The position numbers were made by a program, and so were the translations under genes. Shown one piece after another: positions 1 through 4,651 of a DNA stretch of 5,659 nt (position 1 is its first letter; each line of letters opens with the position of its first letter). The notes beneath the pieces were generated by a model that saw only the letters and a program-made list of their open reading frames with translations, had not been told where the DNA came from and did no database searches. Origin of the DNA: Actinomycetota bacterium (GTDB taxonomy: Bacteria; Actinomycetota; Thermoleophilia; Solirubrobacterales; Solirubrobacteraceae); NCBI GenBank assembly GCA_009699915.1, contig WLNG01000105.1, positions 1-5,659 of the forward strand, in the 5' to 3' direction.

Positions 1-381
1 GACGAGGTGGGTCTCGGCCAGTCGGGGGAGAAGATGCCCAACGAGCTCTCCGGCGGCATGCGCAAGCGCGCTGGTTTCGCGCGGGCGCTCGTCCTGGACC
101 CGGGAATCGTGCTCTTCGACGAGCCGGACTCCGGCCTCGATCCGGTCCGAACCGCGCTCCTGTGTGAGCTCATCCAGGAGATCCATGCCGAGAACGGCGG
201 CGCCTACACGGTGATCACGCACGACATCATGAGCGCGCGCCGCGTGGCGGAGTACATCGCGGTCCTCTGGCGTGGGCGGATCGTCGAGGCCGGTCCTGCC
301 GAGGAGCTCTTCGACTCCGACAACGCCTTTGTGCGGCAATTCCTCTCCGGTGCGGCCCAGGGGCCGCTCGGGATGGAGTGA
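1..381 (+). CDS. MlaF/MceG (Mkl)-like ABC transporter ATPase, C-terminal part (5' truncated)
   Basis: This is the energising subunit of an MCE/Mla lipid transporter; it would bind the cytoplasmic face of a YrbE/MlaE permease and hydrolyse ATP. The frame is open from base 1, so the gene begins upstream, and about 126 residues are visible of a usual 250-270. Counting from base 1, the ABC signature LSGGM is at residues 16-20, followed by RKRAGFARAL; Walker B IVLFDEP is at 36-42 with catalytic Glu41; the D-loop SGLDP is at 44-48; the H-loop His is residue 74 in ITHD. The DEPDSGLDPVRTA stretch is what I expect of actinobacterial Mkl/MceG ATPases and differs from the sugar or peptide importer type. 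Walker A and the Q-loop are outside the window. The protein ends soon after a QFLSGAAQGP segment, without a long C-terminal arm. Four MCE genes directly downstream confirm the assignment. The ORF's first Met (base 34 or earlier) is internal, not the true start. Confidence 0.95.
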   Translation, partial: DEVGLGQSGEKMPNELSGGMRKRAGFARALVLDPGIVLFDEPDSGLDPVRTALLCELIQEIHAENGGAYTVITHDIMSARRVAEYIAVLWRGRIVEAGPAEELFDSDNAFVRQFLSGAAQGPLGME

Positions 382-428
382 GGCCGGGCGGGGACTCAGA
401 TGGCGAGCGGTGACCACCCGATGGTGTC

Positions 429-432
429 GGAG
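429..432 (+). promoter_or_regulatory. Ribosome-binding site (GGAG) of MCE protein 1
   Basis: GGAG lies 5 bases before the ATG at 438 and supports that start. ATGs at 400 and 421 are in a different frame from this gene. It is the only convincing Shine-Dalgarno sequence among the four MCE starts in the window. Confidence 0.6.
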
Positions 433-437
433 CGAGC

Positions 438-1781
438 ATGAGTCCCGCACGCGGACTCGTCGCCGCGCTCTGCGCCGCCCTCGCCATCGCGCTTGGGGTG
501 GTCCTGCTCCACGGAGGCGGCTCCCGCGAGTACCGGATCGTCTTCCAGACGGCCGGCCAGCTGGTGAACGACAACGACGTCCAGATCGGCGGCAGGCGGA
601 TCGGCTCGGTGAAGGACATCCAGCTGACGCCGGACAACCTCGCGGAGGTCACCGTCTCGGTCAAGAAGCCGTATGCGCCGTTGCACCGCGGGACCAGCGC
701 GGTGATCCGGGCGACCTCGCTCTCCGGCGTGGCAAACCGCTACGTCGAGCTCTCGCCAGGGCCCTCCAGCGCGCCCAAGCTCGGGGACACCGCGATCATC
801 GGCGAGGACCGCACGACCACGATCGTTGACCTCGATCAGATCTTCAACAGCCTCGACGGGGAGACCCGCAAGGGCCTGCAGGAGGTCATCCGCGGGTTCG
901 CCACCTGGTACGAGGGCAAGGGCGCGGAGGGCAACGCTGCGGCGAAGTACCTCTCTCCTGCGCTGAGCCAGACGCGCCTGCTCGTCGAGCAGCTCAATGC
1001 CGATCGCCCGGCGCTCGAGACGGTGCTCACCCAGACCTCGAAGGTGGTCTCGACGCTCGCCTCGCGCGCGCCGACGCTGACGGCGCTGGTGTCGAACGCC
1101 AACACGACGCTTGGGGCGATCGCCGACGAGAATCGCTCGCTCGCGCAGGCGCTGGACTACCTCCCGCAGACGCTGCGCCGGGGCAGCACGACCTTCGTGA
1201 ACCTGCGCAATGCGCTCGACGACGTCGACAAGCTGGTCGCCGCCTCCGGGCCGGCGACCAAGGATCTGGCGCCCTTCCTCGCCGAGCTTCGTCCGCTGAT
1301 CACGACCGCCACGCCGACGTTCACCGATCTCTCCAAGCTCGTGCGCACCTCCGGCGCCGGCAATGACCTGACCGACCTGCTCAAGACCACGCCGGCGCTG
1401 GCGAGCCAGGGCGCGAAGACCTTCCCGAACTCGATCACCGCCCTGAACGACTCATTGCCATTGCTCACGTTCGCGCGGCCGTACACGCCCGACCTCGTCG
1501 GCTGGCTGCGCGACTTCGGCCAAGGGGCGGCCAACTACGACGCCAGCGGCCACTTCGCCCGCGTGGCTCCCGTGTTCAACGCCTTCCGCTACGACGGCGG
1601 CTCCAACACCCTGATCCCCGTCCCGCCGAGCGAGCGAACCCCGGGGCTCCAGAACGGCGTCCAGTACGTCGCGCGCTGCCCCGGCTCGGCCAGCCAGCGG
1701 CCGACCGACCTGAGCGCCCCGTGGCGTGATGTGAGCGGCACCCTCGACTGCAATCCCTCGATCGTCCCACCGGGGCCATGA
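438..1781 (+). CDS. MCE/MlaD family lipid transport protein 1
   Basis: This is a membrane-anchored substrate-binding subunit of an MCE lipid transporter, expected to lie mostly outside the cytoplasmic membrane. It has 447 residues. A single hydrophobic helix spans about residues 6-24, followed by the MCE domain at about 31-108, with the typical VQIGGRRIGSV turn (48-58) and closing strand YVELSPG (102-108). A VDLDQIFNSLD linker motif follows at 130-140, then a long Leu/Ala-rich helical region (about 145-350) with LPQTL (242-246) and a NALDD stretch typical of Mce tails. Near the C-terminus are a YDASGHFAR motif (367-375) and two cysteines, Cys414 and Cys438, which could form a disulfide. Cys12 sits inside the membrane helix and is not a lipobox, because Leu precedes it. 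The start is chosen for the GGAG site 5 bases upstream and for the complete membrane helix. The gene follows the ATPase by 56 bases and precedes MCE protein 2 by 7. Length and architecture match actinobacterial Mce proteins rather than short MlaD. Confidence 0.94.
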   Translation: MSPARGLVAALCAALAIALGVVLLHGGGSREYRIVFQTAGQLVNDNDVQIGGRRIGSVKDIQLTPDNLAEVTVSVKKPYAPLHRGTSAVIRATSLSGVANRYVELSPGPSSAPKLGDTAIIGEDRTTTIVDLDQIFNSLDGETRKGLQEVIRGFATWYEGKGAEGNAAAKYLSPALSQTRLLVEQLNADRPALETVLTQTSKVVSTLASRAPTLTALVSNANTTLGAIADENRSLAQALDYLPQTLRRGSTTFVNLRNALDDVDKLVAASGPATKDLAPFLAELRPLITTATPTFTDLSKLVRTSGAGNDLTDLLKTTPALASQGAKTFPNSITALNDSLPLLTFARPYTPDLVGWLRDFGQGAANYDASGHFARVAPVFNAFRYDGGSNTLIPVPPSERTPGLQNGVQYVARCPGSASQRPTDLSAPWRDVSGTLDCNPSIVPPGP

Positions 1782-1788
1782 CCGGACG

Positions 1789-3213
1789 ATGAAGCGTCTC
1801 TTCGCCATTGCCGCCGTGCTGGTCTCCTGCGCCGTGCTGGTCGTCTTCGCCGTAGGCGCGGGCTCAGACTCCGGCGGATACAAGGTCCGCGCGATCTTCG
1901 ACAACGCCGCGTTCGTGATCCCCGGGATGGACGTGAAGATCGCGGGGGTCGTCGTCGGCTCTGTCGACTCGATCGACCTCACGCCGGACAAGAAGGCGGC
2001 GATGGTCTTGAACATCAACGACCCCGCCTATCGGGACTTCCGCACTGACGCCTTCTGCACGATCCGTCCGCAGTCGCTGATCGGCGAGCGCTACGTCGAG
2101 TGTGAGCCCACGCAGCCGGGCGCCGGGGAGATGCCCGCGCTGCGCCGGATCGCCGCTGGCCCGGGGAAGGGGCAGTACCTCCTGCCCTCCGATCGCACCA
2201 CCCGCTCGGTCGATCTCGATCTGATCAACAACATCATGCGCCTGCCGTTCCGTGAGCGGCTGACGATCTTCCTCAACGAGTTCGGCACCGCGCTGGCCGG
2301 CAATGGGGCCAACCTGCACGAGGCGCTGACGAAGGCGAGCCCGGCGCTGCGTCAGCTCGACGATGTCCTCGGAATCCTCGCGTCAGAGAACCGCAGGCTC
2401 GCACGGCTCGCCGTCGACGGCGATCGCGTCCTGGCCCCGCTTGCGCGCGAGCGTCAGAGCGTCACCGGCTTCATCAATGCGTCGGCCGTCACCGCGAAGG
2501 CGACCGCGGAGCGCAGCGCCGATCTGGCGCTCGACCTCCAGCGGCTGCCGGCGTTCCTCACCGAGCTCGGACCCACCATGGATCGGCTCGGGGAGTTCTC
2601 GACAGCGTTCACCCCGATCGCTCAGGACCTCCAGTCGGTCACGGGATCGCTGAATACGGTGGTAACCGGCGCGCCGGAGTTCACGAGCAATGCCACGACG
2701 GCCCTTGAGTCGCTCGGCGACACCGCCGTCGTCACCGGCCCCGAACTGCAGAACTCGCTCAGCATGACCCAGGATCTCGGTCAGCTGACCCGTCAGGCCG
2801 CACCGCTCGCCACGAACCTCTCGCTGCTGCTGCGCTCCACCGACATGAAGGGCGGCATCAACCGCCTGCTGGACTTCGTCTTCTACGGCGCTGGCGCGAC
2901 CAACCCCTACGACCAGTACGGCCATTACCTGCGCGCCCGGCTGATCCTGAACACCTGCCAGACGTACGCGACCGTCCAGACCTCCGGCGACGGCTGCAGC
3001 GCGAACTTCCAGAAGGACTTCGGCGCGGTCACGACGCCGGCGGTCCCCAAGGGAGAGCCCACGAGCGTGCCGATCCCCTCGTCCGGCGCGACGACGAGCA
3101 GGGCGCTCACGCAGCGGGCCCCGGCGAGCGGGACCACTTCCCGCAGCGCACCGGTGAAGCCGGTGAACACGCGCGACGCGATCCCGCTCCTCGACTACCT
3201 CCTGGGACAATGA
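1789..3213 (+). CDS. MCE/MlaD family lipid transport protein 2
   Basis: This is a second, clearly different MCE subunit of the same transporter, with 474 residues. Lys2-Arg3 precede a hydrophobic helix at about 4-24, and the MCE domain covers about 31-107, with VKIAGVVVGSV (49-59) and RYVECEP (101-107). The post-domain motif VDLDLINN is at 141-148, and an AGNGANL segment at 170-176 leads into helices starting at SPAL (184-187). A YDQYGHYLR motif at 374-382 matches YDASGHFAR of MCE protein 1. Cysteines are at 14, 90, 105, 390 and 403; 90 and 105 lie in facing strands of the MCE domain. LVSC at 11-14 resembles a lipobox, but hydrophobic residues continue past it, so a plain membrane anchor is also possible. 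Residues about 415-462 are rich in Ser, Thr, Pro and Ala and look unfolded; the protein then ends in a hydrophobic PLLDYLLGQ. The start has no good ribosome-binding site and lies 7 bases after the previous stop, so translation is probably coupled. There is no alternative in-frame start nearby that keeps the signal. Confidence 0.94.
   Translation: MKRLFAIAAVLVSCAVLVVFAVGAGSDSGGYKVRAIFDNAAFVIPGMDVKIAGVVVGSVDSIDLTPDKKAAMVLNINDPAYRDFRTDAFCTIRPQSLIGERYVECEPTQPGAGEMPALRRIAAGPGKGQYLLPSDRTTRSVDLDLINNIMRLPFRERLTIFLNEFGTALAGNGANLHEALTKASPALRQLDDVLGILASENRRLARLAVDGDRVLAPLARERQSVTGFINASAVTAKATAERSADLALDLQRLPAFLTELGPTMDRLGEFSTAFTPIAQDLQSVTGSLNTVVTGAPEFTSNATTALESLGDTAVVTGPELQNSLSMTQDLGQLTRQAAPLATNLSLLLRSTDMKGGINRLLDFVFYGAGATNPYDQYGHYLRARLILNTCQTYATVQTSGDGCSANFQKDFGAVTTPAVPKGEPTSVPIPSSGATTSRALTQRAPASGTTSRSAPVKPVNTRDAIPLLDYLLGQ
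3210..3213 (+). other. ATGA start/stop overlap between MCE proteins 2 and 3
   Basis: The ATG of MCE protein 3 and the TGA of MCE protein 2 share two bases. This layout is a common sign of translational coupling and suggests the two subunits are made in similar amounts. The coupling itself is inferred. Confidence 0.65.
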
Positions 3214-4649
3214 GCCGCGGCCGCCGGACATCCTCGATCGCAGCGAATCCCGTCTTGATCGGGGCGATCACGACGCTCGTGGTGATCCTCGCAATCTTCC
3301 TCGCCTACAACGCGAACTCCGGGCTGCCATTCGTCCCCACCTACAACCTGAAGGTCCAGGTTCCCAGCGCTGCGGGCCTCGTGCGCGGCAACGAGGTGCG
3401 GATCGGCGGGACGCGGATCGGGATCGTCTCGAGCATCGAGGCGCAGACCCTGAAGTCGGGGCGCGTGATCGCCGTGCTCGGACTGAAGCTCGAGACCGTC
3501 GTCAAGCCGCTCTCCGCGGACACAGAGGTGCTGATCCGCCCGCGCTCGGCGCTCGGGCTCAAGTACGTCGAGCTGACCCGTGGCACCACGAACGCGCAAC
3601 TCGCCGACGGGGCGACGATCCCGCTGCGCAACGCCACGCCGCAACCGGTCGAGCTCGACGAATTCCTGAACACCTTCGACACGCCGACGCGGCGCGCCAT
3701 CCAGCAGAACACGCTGACGGGCGGCACCGCCTTCGCCGGTCGCGGGCAGGACCTCAACTTCGCGATCCAAGACCTCGCGCCGCTGTTGGACGAGCTCACG
3801 CCGGTGATGCGCAACCTCGCCTCTTCGAAGACCGACCTGCGCGGCTTGATCCGCGGCCTGGCGCAGAGCGCGGCGGTCGTGGCGCCGGTGGCGGGGGTGC
3901 AGGCGCAGCTGTTCCGCAACCTCGACACGACGATGTCGGCGCTGGCGTCGGTCGCGGTGCCCTACCTACAGGAGTCGATCTCCGAGGGGCCGGAGACCCT
4001 GCAGGTCGCTACGCGTGATCTGCCGCGCCTGCGGCCGTTCCTCGTCGACTCCACAACGCTGATGCGTGAGCTGCAGCCGGGTGTGCGCGCGCTGGCGGCG
4101 GCTGCACCCGATCTGGCGACGACGGTGCGCGTGGGGACTCCGGTGCTGGCCGACTCCCCGGCGTTCAACGCCCGTCTGGAGAAGACGATCAAGGCGATCG
4201 AGGACTTCAGCACCGACGCGCTGGTCATCACGGGCGTGCGCGACCTGACGCAGACTGCGATCCTCCTGAACCCGACGATCCTGCACCTCACTCCCGCGCA
4301 GACCGTCTGCAACTACGTGGCGCTGTGGTTCCGCAACGTGGCGAGCCTGCTGAGCGAGGGCGGCACGAACGGCACGATGCAGCGCTTCGCGGTGATCACC
4401 GCTCCCGGCAGCCTCTTCGAGGCGCCCAATAATGAGGGGGGTCCCTCGTCCGCTCCGGCCAGCGGGCCGACCGGGGCCGGGTACGACGACAAGAACTTCC
4501 TGCATTCGAATCCGTATCCGTACACGGCCGCCACGGGCCAGCCGAAGACCTGCGCTGCCGGGAACGAGAAGTTCCTCGCCGGCAAGACAGTGATCGGCAA
4601 CGTCCCGGGCCAGAAGTCCACGACCCTCCACGACGACTCGGCTCCCTGA
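3210..4649 (+). CDS. MCE/MlaD family lipid transport protein 3
   Basis: This is a third MCE subunit, with 479 residues. A basic N-terminus (MSRGRR) leads into a membrane helix at about 15-33, giving an inside-to-outside orientation. The MCE domain is at about 44-125, with VRIGGTRIGIV (63-73) and KYVELTRG (118-125). VELDEFLNTFD (147-157) and AGRGQDLN (176-183) repeat the linker motifs of the neighbouring paralogs. Helical segments rich in Leu, Ala and Val follow from about 190 to 340. The C-terminal part differs from the first two proteins: it has CNYVALWFRN (367-376), ASLLSEG soon after, a Gly/Ser/Pro/Ala linker (around 408-428), and TCAAGNEKF with Cys448. There is no YDxxGH motif. Cys367 and Cys448 are the only cysteines. 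The ATG overlaps the previous stop as ATGA; GGGA lies only 2 bases before the ATG, too close for normal use, so re-initiation is likely. The product is probably part of a mixed MCE ring; which mycobacterial Mce letter it corresponds to cannot be told here. Confidence 0.94.
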   Translation: MSRGRRTSSIAANPVLIGAITTLVVILAIFLAYNANSGLPFVPTYNLKVQVPSAAGLVRGNEVRIGGTRIGIVSSIEAQTLKSGRVIAVLGLKLETVVKPLSADTEVLIRPRSALGLKYVELTRGTTNAQLADGATIPLRNATPQPVELDEFLNTFDTPTRRAIQQNTLTGGTAFAGRGQDLNFAIQDLAPLLDELTPVMRNLASSKTDLRGLIRGLAQSAAVVAPVAGVQAQLFRNLDTTMSALASVAVPYLQESISEGPETLQVATRDLPRLRPFLVDSTTLMRELQPGVRALAAAAPDLATTVRVGTPVLADSPAFNARLEKTIKAIEDFSTDALVITGVRDLTQTAILLNPTILHLTPAQTVCNYVALWFRNVASLLSEGGTNGTMQRFAVITAPGSLFEAPNNEGGPSSAPASGPTGAGYDDKNFLHSNPYPYTAATGQPKTCAAGNEKFLAGKTVIGNVPGQKSTTLHDDSAP

Positions 4650-4651
4650 TG
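4647..4651 (+). other. TGATG stop/start overlap between MCE proteins 3 and 4
   Basis: The TGA of MCE protein 3 shares its last base with the ATG of MCE protein 4. No purine-rich ribosome-binding site is visible in the preceding 20 bases, so initiation probably relies on ribosomes finishing the upstream gene. Confidence 0.65.

Noticed and set aside
385..420. Possible hairpin (CGGGCGG with CCACCCG) in the gap between the ATPase and MCE protein 1
   Set aside because: The 7-base stem has an internal mismatch and a 22-base loop, and no T tract follows. It is expected by chance in GC-rich DNA and is not a credible terminator.
382..437. Internal promoter before MCE protein 1
   Set aside because: I see no convincing -10/-35 pair in the 56 bases; only the GGAG ribosome-binding site is supported.
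471..473. Cys12 of MCE protein 1 as a lipoprotein cysteine
   Set aside because: It is preceded by Leu rather than Ala, Gly or Ser and lies in the middle of the membrane helix.
272..829. Plus-strand open frame of 185 codons across the ATPase end and MCE protein 1
   Set aside because: It is extremely Arg/Pro-rich and overlaps two firmly identified genes in another frame.
1778..1780. Alternative ATG for MCE protein 2 overlapping the stop of MCE protein 1
   Set aside because: It is not in frame with the MCE protein 2 reading frame, which starts at 1789.
2383..3231. Long minus-strand open frame (282 codons) across MCE protein 2
   Set aside because: The translation is Arg/Gly/Glu-rich with no recognisable domain. 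Such frames arise opposite GC-rich genes, and the plus-strand MCE protein fully explains the codon pattern.
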